From Stenotrophomonas nematodicola (GTDB lineage Bacteria; Pseudomonadota; Gammaproteobacteria; Xanthomonadales; Xanthomonadaceae), in assembly GCF_009467805.1 (NCBI RefSeq), contig NZ_WIAY01000001.1:1306982-1370981 (forward strand): a stretch of 64,000 bases of DNA. Direction: 5' to 3'. A model generated the notes under the pieces. It saw only the letters and a list, made by a program, of their open reading frames with translations. It was not told where the DNA came from and ran no database searches. The first letter of the stretch is position 1. Each line of letters starts with the position of its first letter. A program made the translations under genes and the position numbers. Shown one piece after another: positions 16,996-26,053 of this stretch.

Positions 16996-18228
16996 CTAGT
17001 GCCCTGCCAGCGAGCGCAGGGTGACGCCGACGATGTAGGCCAGATAGGTGCCGGTGGCGTAGCCCATCGTGCCGAGCAGCACGCCGACCGGGGCCAGCGA
17101 CGGATGGAACGCGCTCGCCACGACCGGTGCCGAGGCCGGGCCACCGATGTTGGATTGCGAACCGATCGCAAAGTAGAAGAACGGCACCTTCAGCACCATC
17201 GCCAGCGTCGACAGCAGGACGATGTGCACGGCGATCCAGATCAAGCCGAGCAGGAACAGCCACGGGCGTTCCAGCAGCGCGAGCAGGTCCATCTGCATGC
17301 CGATGCACGCGATCAGGAAGTAGAGCAGCAACGAGCCGAGCTTGGAGGCACCGGCGCCTTCGAGATTGCGAGCCCGGGTGAAGCTCAGGGCCAGACCGCA
17401 GGTGGTGGAGATGACCACGACCCAGACGAATGGCGCGTCGAGGCTGAACTGCGGGGCCCAGCTGACGTGGCCCTTGAACCAGGCCGATACCGGCCCGGCG
17501 ATGGCATGCGACAGGCCGACGGTGCCGAAGGCGACCGCGATGATCAGCATCAGGTCGGTCAGGCTGGCCACGCGTTCGTGTTCGGCCTGGAACTTCTCGA
17601 TGCGCACCTTCAGCGCATCGATCGCCGAGGTATCGGCACCGGTGGCCGCGTCGATCTTCGATGCATGGCCGGCCATGAAGATCAGCACCGCCATCCACAC
17701 GTAGCCCACGCCGACGTCGACCACGGCGAACTGGCCGAAGGTGGTGGCGTTGACGTCGAACACTTCGCGCATCGCCAGCATGTTGGCGCCGCCACCGATC
17801 CAGCTGCCGGCCAGCGCGGCCATGCCGGCCCAGGTATCGCCGGCAACGGTGGACGGATGCATCCACTTCATCACCAGAAAGGCCACCACTGCACCGAGCA
17901 TGATGCTGAAGGACGCGCCCAGGTACATCGCGATGAGTTTCGGGCCGAGCCGCAGAATGCCCTTGATGTCCACCGCCAAGGTCAGCAGCACCAGCGCGGC
18001 GGGCAGCAGGACATCACGGGCGATCGGGTTGTACAGGCGCGTGTTCTGGCCGTCGATCAGCCCGACGGTGTTGTAGATGCCGGGGATCAGATAGCACAGC
18101 AGCAGAGCCGGCACGACGGCGTAGAAGTGTTTCCACAGCCCGCGCGGTCGCGAGGCGGTCCAGAACACGGCACCGAGGGTGGCGGCGATCAGGCCGAAGA
18201 CGACGATGTCGTTCTGGATCAGGGGCAT
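16996..18228 (-). CDS. DUF819 family integral membrane protein
   Basis: 410 residues with about 11-12 membrane helices. SWIGGGANMLAMREVF and YFAIGSQSNIGGPASAPVVASAFHPSLAP are the conserved Gly/Asn-rich loops of the DUF819 (YjcL-like) family, which resembles secondary transporters. The substrate is unknown. The ATG at 18228 was chosen because the upstream in-frame stretch is a GC-rich repeat region (SMAG unit at 18241). Monocistronic. Confidence 0.8.
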   Translation of the reverse strand: MPLIQNDIVVFGLIAATLGAVFWTASRPRGLWKHFYAVVPALLLCYLIPGIYNTVGLIDGQNTRLYNPIARDVLLPAALVLLTLAVDIKGILRLGPKLIAMYLGASFSIMLGAVVAFLVMKWMHPSTVAGDTWAGMAALAGSWIGGGANMLAMREVFDVNATTFGQFAVVDVGVGYVWMAVLIFMAGHASKIDAATGADTSAIDALKVRIEKFQAEHERVASLTDLMLIIAVAFGTVGLSHAIAGPVSAWFKGHVSWAPQFSLDAPFVWVVVISTTCGLALSFTRARNLEGAGASKLGSLLLYFLIACIGMQMDLLALLERPWLFLLGLIWIAVHIVLLSTLAMVLKVPFFYFAIGSQSNIGGPASAPVVASAFHPSLAPVGVLLGTMGYATGTYLAYIVGVTLRSLAGH

Positions 18229-18240
18229 GAGAGCATCCTG

Positions 18241-18262
18241 GTAGTGCCGGCCGGGGCCGGCA
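18241..18262. repeat. SMAG-type GTAG palindrome
   Basis: GTAG followed by TGCCGGCCGGGGCCGGCA, a GTAG-headed hairpin 13 bp upstream of the DUF819 start codon. Confidence 0.8.
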
Positions 18263-18307
18263 ACCTTGCAGAGTCGATGGGGGTGCCGGTCAGCCGCCGG
18301 CGCCAAT

Positions 18308-18335
18308 GAAAAGCGCCGCCCCGGAGGGCGGCGCT
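18308..18335 (-). terminator. Terminator of the S9 peptidase gene
   Basis: AGCGCCGCCC (18312-18321) pairs with GGGCGGCGCT (18326-18335), loop CGGA. On the minus strand the stem is followed by TTTTCATT. It lies 10 bp past the S9 peptidase stop. Confidence 0.8.
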
Positions 18336-18345
18336 GCAATCCGGC

Positions 18346-20409
18346 TTACTGGCCGATGTGCTGCTTCAACCAGCCGTTGACGGTGTCGTGCCACTGCACG
18401 CTGTTCTGCGGCTTGAGCACCCAGTGGTTTTCGTCCGGGAAGTACAGGAACTTGGACTCGATGCCCTGGCGCTGTGCAGCGGTGAACGCGGCCAGGCCCT
18501 GTTCGACCGGAATGCGGAAGTCGAGCTGGCCGTGGATCACCAGGATCGGCTTCTTCCACTCGGCAACATGGTTGACCGGGTTGAATTTCTCGTAGTTCGC
18601 GGCCTTCTGGTACGGCGTACCGCCCTGCTCCCACTCGGTGAACCACAGTTCCTCGGTGGCGTAGCCCATCATGCGCTGGTCGAACACGCCGTCATGGTTG
18701 ACCAGGCACTTCCACGGCTCGTTCCAGTTGCCGGCGATCCAGTTGACCATGAAGCCGCCGTAGCTGGCGCCCAGCGCGCACGCCTTGTCGCCGTTGAGGA
18801 ACGGGTACTGCTTCTGCGCGGCCGCCCAGCCCTTCTGCAGGTCTTCCAGCGGGCGGTCGCCCCAGTGCTGGCTGATCGCATCGGTGAAGGCCTGGCCGTA
18901 GCCGGTGGACCCGTGGAAGTCGATCATCACCACGGCGTAGCCCTGGCCCGCGTAGGTCTGCGGGTTCCAGCGGTAGCTCCAGCCGTTGCCGAAGCTGCCC
19001 TGCGGGCCGCCGTGGATCAGGAACGCCACCGGGTAGGTCTTGCCTTCCTGGTAGTTGTACGGCTTGACCACGTAACCGTGCACGGTCTCGTTGTTCCAGC
19101 CCTTGAACTGGAACTGCTCGTAGTCGCCAAAAGCCACGTCGGGCAGCATCTGGCCGGCGCTCGGGGTGATCTCGCGCTCGTTGGCACCATCGAAGGCGGC
19201 CACCACGATCTGGTCGCCGCTCTTGAGGCTGTTGCGGGTGTAGGCCAGGGTCGTACCGCCACGGGTCGGCGACCCGATGCTGCCACCTTCGGCGATCACC
19301 GCCGCCTCGCCGCTGTCGATATCGACCAGGAACAGGCGGTGTTCGCCCATGTCGTCGGCCGAGGTGTAGATGCCCTTGCCGTCGCCGGACAGGACGATCT
19401 CGCCGGCCGAGCGGTCCCACTTCGGCGCGATCTCGCGGGTCTTGCCGGTGGCCACGTCCATCGCCATCAGGCCGAAGCGGTCGGCTTCGAAGCCCGGGCG
19501 CTTCATCGCGCGGTAGTACAGGGTCTTGCCGTCGTCGCTGAACACCGGACCGGCATCCCAGGCCGGGTTGGCGGCGGTGAGGTTCACCGGTGCCTGCTTG
19601 CCGTCTGCATCGAGACGGTACAGGTCGAAGTTGGTCGACCACGGCTCCTGCTTGCCGGCCACGCGGATCGCAGCGACCACGGTCGTACCGTCCGGGGACC
19701 AGGTGAAGTCGTCATTGCCACCGAACGGCTTGGACGGCGCATCGCCATCGAGCGTGGCGCTGATCGCCGAGGCGCCCTTGACTGCGGCGCCCTTGGCTGC
19801 CGGCAGCGGCGCCACGAACAGCGTATTGCGGCGACCATCGTTCCAGGTGTCCCAATGGCGCACGAACAGGCTGTCGAAGACTTCGCCGGTGTTCTTGCGC
19901 GCCTTGTGCGCGTCCAGCTTCCTGCTGGTGCAGGCCAGGTCCGAGCCGCAGGCCTGGAACACGCCGCTGCTGAAGGCCACGCGGTCGCCCTGCGGGGACA
20001 CGTGGTAGCTGTCCACATCGACCGGGAAATCGGTGAGCTGACGCGGCGTGCCGCCGGCGGTCGGCATGGCATACAGCTGCTGGCTGCCGCCCTTGGCGCT
20101 CAGGAAGTACACAGTCTGGCCGTCACCGGACAGCGCGGCGGAGTTGACGTTCCAGCCGGCCGGGGTCAGCGGCTTCGGCGGTGCGGCGTCACGGGTGCGC
20201 AGATCGCGGATGTACAGGCCGGTGCTGGCCTTGCTGTCTGTGCCGACCACGCGCTTGGCGAACACCACCTTGCCGCCGTCGGCGGTCAGCAGCGGGGCCG
20301 AAACCCGATCCAGCGCGATCATGTCGCGCACATCCAGGCCGCGCGTGGCCGCCAGCGACGGCATCGCGGTCAGCAGGCACAACGGCAGCAGGGCGTAACG
20401 AAGTTTCAT
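18346..20409 (-). CDS. Exported S9 (prolyl oligopeptidase-family) peptidase
   Basis: 687 residues. The signal peptide (LRYALLPLCLLTAMPSLAA) indicates periplasmic location. A WD40/beta-propeller-like N-terminal region (about 30-420) precedes an alpha/beta hydrolase domain with nucleophile Ser549 in GASYGGFM, Asp in HGQLDFRIPVEQG and His in PDENHWVLKP. S9C-type enzymes cleave short peptides at the periplasmic face. Its neighbours, an OPT transporter and (further on) a POT symporter, fit peptide scavenging. The ATG at 20409 starts the signal peptide. Confidence 0.92.
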   Translation of the reverse strand: MKLRYALLPLCLLTAMPSLAATRGLDVRDMIALDRVSAPLLTADGGKVVFAKRVVGTDSKASTGLYIRDLRTRDAAPPKPLTPAGWNVNSAALSGDGQTVYFLSAKGGSQQLYAMPTAGGTPRQLTDFPVDVDSYHVSPQGDRVAFSSGVFQACGSDLACTSRKLDAHKARKNTGEVFDSLFVRHWDTWNDGRRNTLFVAPLPAAKGAAVKGASAISATLDGDAPSKPFGGNDDFTWSPDGTTVVAAIRVAGKQEPWSTNFDLYRLDADGKQAPVNLTAANPAWDAGPVFSDDGKTLYYRAMKRPGFEADRFGLMAMDVATGKTREIAPKWDRSAGEIVLSGDGKGIYTSADDMGEHRLFLVDIDSGEAAVIAEGGSIGSPTRGGTTLAYTRNSLKSGDQIVVAAFDGANEREITPSAGQMLPDVAFGDYEQFQFKGWNNETVHGYVVKPYNYQEGKTYPVAFLIHGGPQGSFGNGWSYRWNPQTYAGQGYAVVMIDFHGSTGYGQAFTDAISQHWGDRPLEDLQKGWAAAQKQYPFLNGDKACALGASYGGFMVNWIAGNWNEPWKCLVNHDGVFDQRMMGYATEELWFTEWEQGGTPYQKAANYEKFNPVNHVAEWKKPILVIHGQLDFRIPVEQGLAAFTAAQRQGIESKFLYFPDENHWVLKPQNSVQWHDTVNGWLKQHIGQ

Positions 20410-20541
20410 CGGGGTCTCCGCGGGACGGCAAAACGCCGATGGTAGGGCGGCACCCGGTCCGAAGCAAAGGCCACAGGTCATGGGCTTGGCCAGATCCGGC
20501 AAACCCCGTGGGGGCACGCGTTGCGCGCGCCCCCTGGCGGT

Positions 20542-20564
20542 GGAGCCGGGCCCTGCCCGGCTCC
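20542..20564 (-). terminator. Hairpin after the OPT gene
   Basis: GGAGCCGGGC (20542-20551) pairs perfectly with GCCCGGCTCC (20555-20564), loop CCT. It starts 11 bp past the OPT stop and lacks a U-tract. It resembles an SMAG stem without the GTAG head. Confidence 0.45.
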
Positions 20565-20574
20565 CTGCGGCGGC

Positions 20575-22545
20575 TTACACGTTGCCGACGGCGCGCTTGC
20601 CGGTGCGGTAGATCAACCAGCCGACCAGGAACAGCACGACCAGGCCGATCCATTGGGCGCCCGGCAGGTGGAACGGCAGGGCCAGCACGTCGGCACGGCT
20701 GCTCAGCACGATCGGGACCGCGATGGCGATGCCCATCAGGGCCTCACCGGTGATCAGGCCGGCGGCGAACAGCACGCCCGGCTTGTGCACGCGGTCGCGG
20801 CCTTCTTCGTCGTCGCCGCGCACCTTGTGGAAGCGTTCCACCAGATAGGCGATCAGGCCGCCCAGGAAGATCGGCACCATCAGCTCCAGCGGCAGGTAGA
20901 TACCGATCGCCGCCGCCAGCACCGGCACGCGGAAGCGGGCGTTGCGCGCCTTCAGCCAGCTGTCGAAGGCGATGATCGCCGCGCCGACCACGGCGCCGAT
21001 GCCGATGAAGGTCCACGGCAGCTCGCCACCGAACAGGCCCTTGGCCACCGAGGCCATCAGGTTCGCCTGCGGCGCCGCCAGTGCATTGGGGTGCAGCTCG
21101 GACTTGACGCCGATGCCGTATGCGGTGGCCAGCAGGTTCAGCACCGGGGCCATGATCAGGGCGCAGGAGAACGCACCGATGCCCAGCATCAACTGCTGCT
21201 TCCACGGCGTGGCGCCGACGATGTAACCGGCCTTGAGATCCTGCAGGTTGTCACCGCCGACCGCCGCCGCACAGCACACCACCGCGCCGATCATGATCGC
21301 GGCCACGGCACCCAGCGGGGCCCCGCCAACGCCGACCGGCTTGAGGCCGTCGGCCCCCAGCAGCACCACCAGCACCGCCGAGGCGAACAGGATGGTGGAA
21401 ATGGTGATGCCCGAGACCGGGTTGTTGGACGAACCGATCAGGCCGGCCAGGTAGGCCGAGACCGACACGAACAGGAAGCCCGCAGCGATCATGATCAGGG
21501 TCATCGGGATCGACACGTGCCACTGGCCCACGATGGCCTGGTACAGCGCCAGCAGCGGCAGGGTGAACACCACCAGGGCCACCAGCATCCACTTCATGGG
21601 CAGGTCGCGCTCGGTGTGTGCCAGCGCCGGTCCGCCGCTCTTGCGCGCGGCGGCAAAGCCGCTCTTGACGCCGTTGAGCAGCGACTTGCGCAGCGAGATC
21701 AGGGTCCAGACGCCGCCGATCAGCATTGCGCCCACGCCCAGGTAACGCATTTTCGCGCCCCAGATGGCGAATGCCGCCTCGGTCGAGCTGGCCGTGGCGA
21801 TCGATGCCGCCAGTGCCGGATCGGTGTTCATGAAGAACGCCTGGTACAGCGGAATGGCGATGTGCCAGGTCAGGATCGAGCCGGACACCACCACGATGCC
21901 GACATTCAGGCCGACGATGTACCCCACGCCGAGCAGCGCCGGGGACAGGTTGGTGCCGATGAAGGCGGTGATCTTCGAGCTGCCCACGTAGGCCGAGGTG
22001 GCCCAGGCATCCGGGATCAGGCGCAGGCCACTTTCGGCCGCCAGCTTCACGAAGGCGCCGATCACGGCCGACACCGCCAAGATCTTCAGGCCCGGGCCCG
22101 GGTTCTCACCGGCCTTGAGCACTTCGGCGGCCGCCTTGCCTTCCGGGAAGGGCAGTGGATCTTCGACGATCATCGACCGGCGCAGCGGCACCGAGAACAG
22201 CACGCCCAGCAGGCCGCCCAGACCGGCGATGCCCAGCACCCACCAGTACTTGAAGTCCGGCCAGTAGCCCATGATCACCAGCGCGGGGATGGTGAAGATC
22301 ACACCGGCGGCGATCGACGAGCCGGCGGAGGCGCCGGTCTGGACGATGTTGTTCTCAAGGATGGTGCCGCCGCCGAGCAGGCGCAGCACGCCCATCGAGA
22401 TGACGGCCGCGGGAATCGCGGTGGCGATGGTCAGGCCTGCGAACAGACCCAGGTAGGCGTTGGCCGCCGACAGGATCACCGCCAGCACGATGGCAAGCAC
22501 CACCGCGCGGAAAGTGAGCTGTTTGGGCGCAGCGTCGTTGTTCAT
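20575..22545 (-). CDS. OPT-family oligopeptide transporter
   Basis: 656 residues, about 15-16 membrane helices. The N-terminus (LTFRAVVLAIVLAVILSAAN followed by YLGLFAGLTIATAIPAA) and the ENNIVQTGASAGSSIAAGVIFTIPAL segment are hallmarks of bacterial OPT transporters. They import oligopeptides or metal complexes by proton symport. The ATG at 22545 directly precedes the first conserved segment. Same strand as the S9 peptidase, separated by 165 bp. Confidence 0.9.
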   Translation of the reverse strand: MNNDAAPKQLTFRAVVLAIVLAVILSAANAYLGLFAGLTIATAIPAAVISMGVLRLLGGGTILENNIVQTGASAGSSIAAGVIFTIPALVIMGYWPDFKYWWVLGIAGLGGLLGVLFSVPLRRSMIVEDPLPFPEGKAAAEVLKAGENPGPGLKILAVSAVIGAFVKLAAESGLRLIPDAWATSAYVGSSKITAFIGTNLSPALLGVGYIVGLNVGIVVVSGSILTWHIAIPLYQAFFMNTDPALAASIATASSTEAAFAIWGAKMRYLGVGAMLIGGVWTLISLRKSLLNGVKSGFAAARKSGGPALAHTERDLPMKWMLVALVVFTLPLLALYQAIVGQWHVSIPMTLIMIAAGFLFVSVSAYLAGLIGSSNNPVSGITISTILFASAVLVVLLGADGLKPVGVGGAPLGAVAAIMIGAVVCCAAAVGGDNLQDLKAGYIVGATPWKQQLMLGIGAFSCALIMAPVLNLLATAYGIGVKSELHPNALAAPQANLMASVAKGLFGGELPWTFIGIGAVVGAAIIAFDSWLKARNARFRVPVLAAAIGIYLPLELMVPIFLGGLIAYLVERFHKVRGDDEEGRDRVHKPGVLFAAGLITGEALMGIAIAVPIVLSSRADVLALPFHLPGAQWIGLVVLFLVGWLIYRTGKRAVGNV

Positions 22546-22764
22546 GTAAGCCCCTGCTGGCAAAAAATCTGGTCCACGCTAGCGTTCATGTCCGGGCAAG
22601 TCCAGTGTGAAACGTGCTGCAGCGCGCGTGACTCACGGTGGTCACGACGATAGGGCGGCCACGCCGCCGCCATGCCGCCCGGATCGGCAAGGCCTGGTCG
22701 CCCGGTCACCTGGTCGCGCCAATTAGTTATGTTATATCCTATCGCGCCACGTCCTGGCGTTGCC

Positions 22765-23916
22765 GTGACCACTCCCCTCGCCTCCCGCCTGACCTCCATC
22801 GACCAGCTGCGTGGCACGGTGATCGTGCTGATGCTGCTGGACCATGTCCGCGAAACGTTCTACCTGCACCATCAGGTCCCGGACCCGATGGTGGTGGACC
22901 AGACCGAGCCGGCGCTGTTCGTCAGCCGCCTGCTCGCCCACCTGTGCGCCCCCGTGTTCGTGCTGCTCACCGGGCTGTCGGCCTGGCTGTATGGCAGCAC
23001 GAAGGCCGATGGCCGGCGCGCCACCAGCGCGTTCCTGCTCAAGCGGGGCCTGTTCCTGGTGGCGCTGGAGCTGCTGGTGGTCAACTTCGCCTGGACCCTG
23101 CAGTTCCCGCCCAGCGTGATCTACCTGCAGGTGATCTGGGCGATCGGCCTGAGCATGATCGTCCTGGCCGGGCTGCTGTGGCTGCCGCGTGGCGCGCTGG
23201 CGGCACTGGCACTGGTGCTGATCGCCGGGCACAACCTGCTGGACGGTGTGCGGGTGACGGGCGACGGGCCGCTGGCGATCCTGTGGAAGGTGCTGCACCA
23301 GCGCGACTGGATCGCGCTGGGTGACCACCTGCGCCTGCGCACCTCCTACCCGGTGCTGCCGTGGATCGGCGTGATCGCCCTGGGCTACGCGATCGGGCCG
23401 TGGTTCGCGCGCGGCGGCGATGCCGCACAACGCCAGCAGCGGCTGGTGCTGGCCGGCGGGGGCGCCCTGCTCGGCTTCGTGCTGCTGCGCGCGGTCAACG
23501 TCTACGGCGACAGTCCGTGGCAGACGCTGGGCACCGCCGGTGCGACGCTGATGAGCATGTTCAACGTCACCAAGTACCCGCCTTCGCTGCTGTTCCTGCT
23601 GCTGACCCTGGGTGTGGGGCTGTTGCTGCTGCGCCTGTACGAGCGGCCGGCCGTCGCGCGTGTGCTGGCACCGCTGGCCGATATCGGTGCCGCGCCGATG
23701 TTCTTCTACCTGCTGCACCTGTACGTGCTGAAGCTGCTGTACGTGCTTGCCGAGGCGTACCGGGGGCCGACCCACGGGGCATACGTCGGGGTGGACCATG
23801 TGGCCACCCTGTGGGTCCTGACCGCCGTGCTGGTCCTCGCCCTGTACTGGCCGACCCGCGCGTTCGCGCGGTTGAAGGCACGGCGGCGCGATGTGGCGTG
23901 GTTGCGGTATCTGTGA
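22765..23916 (+). CDS. DUF1624-type membrane protein (heparan-alpha-glucosaminide N-acetyltransferase-like)
   Basis: 383 residues from the GTG at 22765. About ten membrane helices. The opening SIDQLRGTVIVLMLLDHVRETFY carries the R-G...DH motif shared by DUF1624 and acyltransferase-3-like membrane acetyltransferases. The HLYVLKLLYVL helix near the end is also typical. The substrate is unknown. ATG at 22729 is an alternative, but the AT-rich TTATGTTATATCCT there looks more like a -10 region. Confidence 0.7.
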   Translation: MTTPLASRLTSIDQLRGTVIVLMLLDHVRETFYLHHQVPDPMVVDQTEPALFVSRLLAHLCAPVFVLLTGLSAWLYGSTKADGRRATSAFLLKRGLFLVALELLVVNFAWTLQFPPSVIYLQVIWAIGLSMIVLAGLLWLPRGALAALALVLIAGHNLLDGVRVTGDGPLAILWKVLHQRDWIALGDHLRLRTSYPVLPWIGVIALGYAIGPWFARGGDAAQRQQRLVLAGGGALLGFVLLRAVNVYGDSPWQTLGTAGATLMSMFNVTKYPPSLLFLLLTLGVGLLLLRLYERPAVARVLAPLADIGAAPMFFYLLHLYVLKLLYVLAEAYRGPTHGAYVGVDHVATLWVLTAVLVLALYWPTRAFARLKARRRDVAWLRYL

Positions 23917-23923
23917 GCAGGGC

Positions 23924-23944
23924 GTGCCGACCAACGGTCGGCAC
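23924..23944. repeat. SMAG-like hairpin
   Basis: GTGCCGACC (23924-23932) pairs with GGTCGGCAC (23936-23944). Read on the minus strand it follows GCTACGGTGGGTGG, a common head variant of this repeat class. It lies 7 bp after the DUF1624 stop and may end that transcript. Confidence 0.65.
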
Positions 23945-24032
23945 CCACCCACCGTAGCAATGGCCCGAACGTGTGCCGGCACCTGCGCAGCACAGGGGGC
24001 ATAATCGCCGCCTGTCTGTTGCCTGCCCGCCC

Positions 24033-25790
24033 ATGACCGCCATTGCCCTGCCCGCCTCCGACGACTTCCTCGGTCACCCCAAAGGGGTGTACGTCTGCTT
24101 CTTCACCGAGATGTGGGAGCGGTTCTCGTTCTACGGCATGAAGGCGTTGCTGCTGCTGTACCTCACCAAGTACCACCTGTTCGGCGACAAGGCCGGGCTC
24201 GACCTGCTCGGTGCGTACGGGGGTCTGGTGTATTGCATCCCGGTGTTCGGCGGCCTGCTCGCCGACCGCTGGCTGGGCATGCGCAAGGCGGTGGTGTTCG
24301 GCGGCGTGCTGCTCGTGCTCGGCCACCTGGGCATGGCCTTCGAAGGTCACGCCGCCACCCGCATCGACGGCCAGATCGTGCGCGACGAGGCGGCGCTGGG
24401 CATCACTTACCTGTCGCTGGCGCTGATCATCATGGGCGTGGGCTTCCTCAAGCCCAACATCTCCACCATCGTCGGCAAGCTCTATCCCGAGAACGACCCG
24501 CGCCGCGACTCGGGCTTCTCGCTGTTCTATGCCGGCATCAACCTCGGTGCATTGTTCGCCTCGCTGGTGTGTGGATTTCTCGGCGAAGCCTACGGCTGGA
24601 AGTACGGCTTCGGCGCCGCCGGCATCGGCATGGTGATCGGTCTGGTCATGTTCCTGTGGGGCCAGAAGTACCTGCAGGGCCATGCCGAACCGTCCGACGC
24701 ACCGGCCCTGCGCCACCGCGTGCTCGGCATCCGCCGCGAATGGCTGATCTACGCGGTCGCGGTGCTCGGGGTGATCCCGGTGGCCGCGCTGATGTGGGCC
24801 GCCGCCAATGGCGCCTTCGCGCTGGGCGGCGAAATCAGCCTCGCGTTGATGCTGATGATCGTCGTGCTGGGCGGCGTGCTGGTGTGGTTCGCCTGGTTCA
24901 CCGGCACCCGCTGCACGCCGGTGCAGCGCCAGCAGATGATCGCGTTGATGGCGCTGATCTTCATGGCCCTGGTGTTCTTCACCCTGTACGAGCAGACCTA
25001 CGGCTCGTGGGTGACCTTTACCGACCGCCTGCTCACCAAGGACCTGGTGCCCGCGCTGGTGATCCAGGGCGGCACCCCGCTGCCGTGGTCGATCGCCTCG
25101 CTGCTGCTGGCGCCGCTGGGCTTCGTGGTGGCCGCGCGTCTGTCCGAACGCAACCCGGCCTCGGCCGCGCCGCGCACCCTGTTCATCGCCATCGTCGCGC
25201 TGATGCTGGTGATGCTGATCCGCGACTGCCTGGTGATTCCGCAGACCGCCGGCTCGCTGACCTATCTCGGCGGCCTGTTCCTGGTGGTGCTGGCGCCGTT
25301 GTTCGCAATGCTCTGGGCGTGGCTGGACCGTCGCCGGATGGACCCGTCCAAGCCGGTCAAATCCTCGTTCGGCCTGGTCTTCGCCGCGCTTTCCTTCGTG
25401 CCGCTCGCGCTGGCCGCGCAGCACGTTGGTGCCACCGGCCAGATGGCCAGCGTGTGGTGGCTGGTACTGGCCTATCTGATCCTGGAGATCGGCGAAATGT
25501 GCCTGTCGCCGGTTGGCCTGTCGGCGGTCACCCAGCTGGCCGCGCCGCGCGTGGTCAGCCTGATGATGGGCACCTGGTTCCTGGCCACCGCGTTCTCCGA
25601 AACCCTGGCCGCGCTGTTCGGCAAGCTCGCCGCGATCGACGTGCCCGAAGGCGAAGCGATCAACATCGCCAGCGCTGCGGCCAGCTACGAGCACCTGTTC
25701 TGGCTGCTGATGTGGATCGGCCTGGGCTGTGCGGCGGTGGCGCTGCTGTGCTCACCGCTGCTGAAAAGAATGATGCACGGGGTGAAGTAG
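24033..25790 (+). CDS. POT/PTR-family proton-dependent oligopeptide transporter
   Basis: 585 residues. GVYVCFFTEMWERFSFYGMKALLLLYLT contains the ExxERFxYY-like motif for proton coupling. GFLKPNISTIVGKLY and FSLFYAGINLGALFA are PTR signature segments. About 14 helices. It imports di- and tripeptides with protons. The ATG at 24033 gives the usual short cytoplasmic N-terminus. It is followed by a good terminator at 25811, so it is a single-gene unit. Confidence 0.95.
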   Translation: MTAIALPASDDFLGHPKGVYVCFFTEMWERFSFYGMKALLLLYLTKYHLFGDKAGLDLLGAYGGLVYCIPVFGGLLADRWLGMRKAVVFGGVLLVLGHLGMAFEGHAATRIDGQIVRDEAALGITYLSLALIIMGVGFLKPNISTIVGKLYPENDPRRDSGFSLFYAGINLGALFASLVCGFLGEAYGWKYGFGAAGIGMVIGLVMFLWGQKYLQGHAEPSDAPALRHRVLGIRREWLIYAVAVLGVIPVAALMWAAANGAFALGGEISLALMLMIVVLGGVLVWFAWFTGTRCTPVQRQQMIALMALIFMALVFFTLYEQTYGSWVTFTDRLLTKDLVPALVIQGGTPLPWSIASLLLAPLGFVVAARLSERNPASAAPRTLFIAIVALMLVMLIRDCLVIPQTAGSLTYLGGLFLVVLAPLFAMLWAWLDRRRMDPSKPVKSSFGLVFAALSFVPLALAAQHVGATGQMASVWWLVLAYLILEIGEMCLSPVGLSAVTQLAAPRVVSLMMGTWFLATAFSETLAALFGKLAAIDVPEGEAINIASAAASYEHLFWLLMWIGLGCAAVALLCSPLLKRMMHGVK

Positions 25791-25810
25791 CGCGGCATCG
25801 CAACGCACCT

Positions 25811-25845
25811 GCACAACGGCACCCATGTGGTGCCGTTGTGCGTTT
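25811..25845 (+). terminator. Terminator of the POT transporter gene
   Basis: A 13-bp perfect stem (25811-25823 with 25829-25841, loop CATGT) is followed by GTTTC. It lies 21 bp after the stop codon. Confidence 0.8.
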
Positions 25846-26053
25846 CAGGCGCTGTGATTTAGCAGCAACACATAAACGTTTCCTAACACCATACGACCCG
25901 GTCACATTCTGGGATTTTCGTATTTTTTTCAAATACAGCCTCCGGCCTTGTCACGACCATGACGCTCCTTCACCGCCTTCGCGCGGTCGGAGCGGTGTCG
26001 CGACCCGCACCCGCTCCGTCTTTCCTCGTCCTGTACCCAGACTGGAGCTGCCC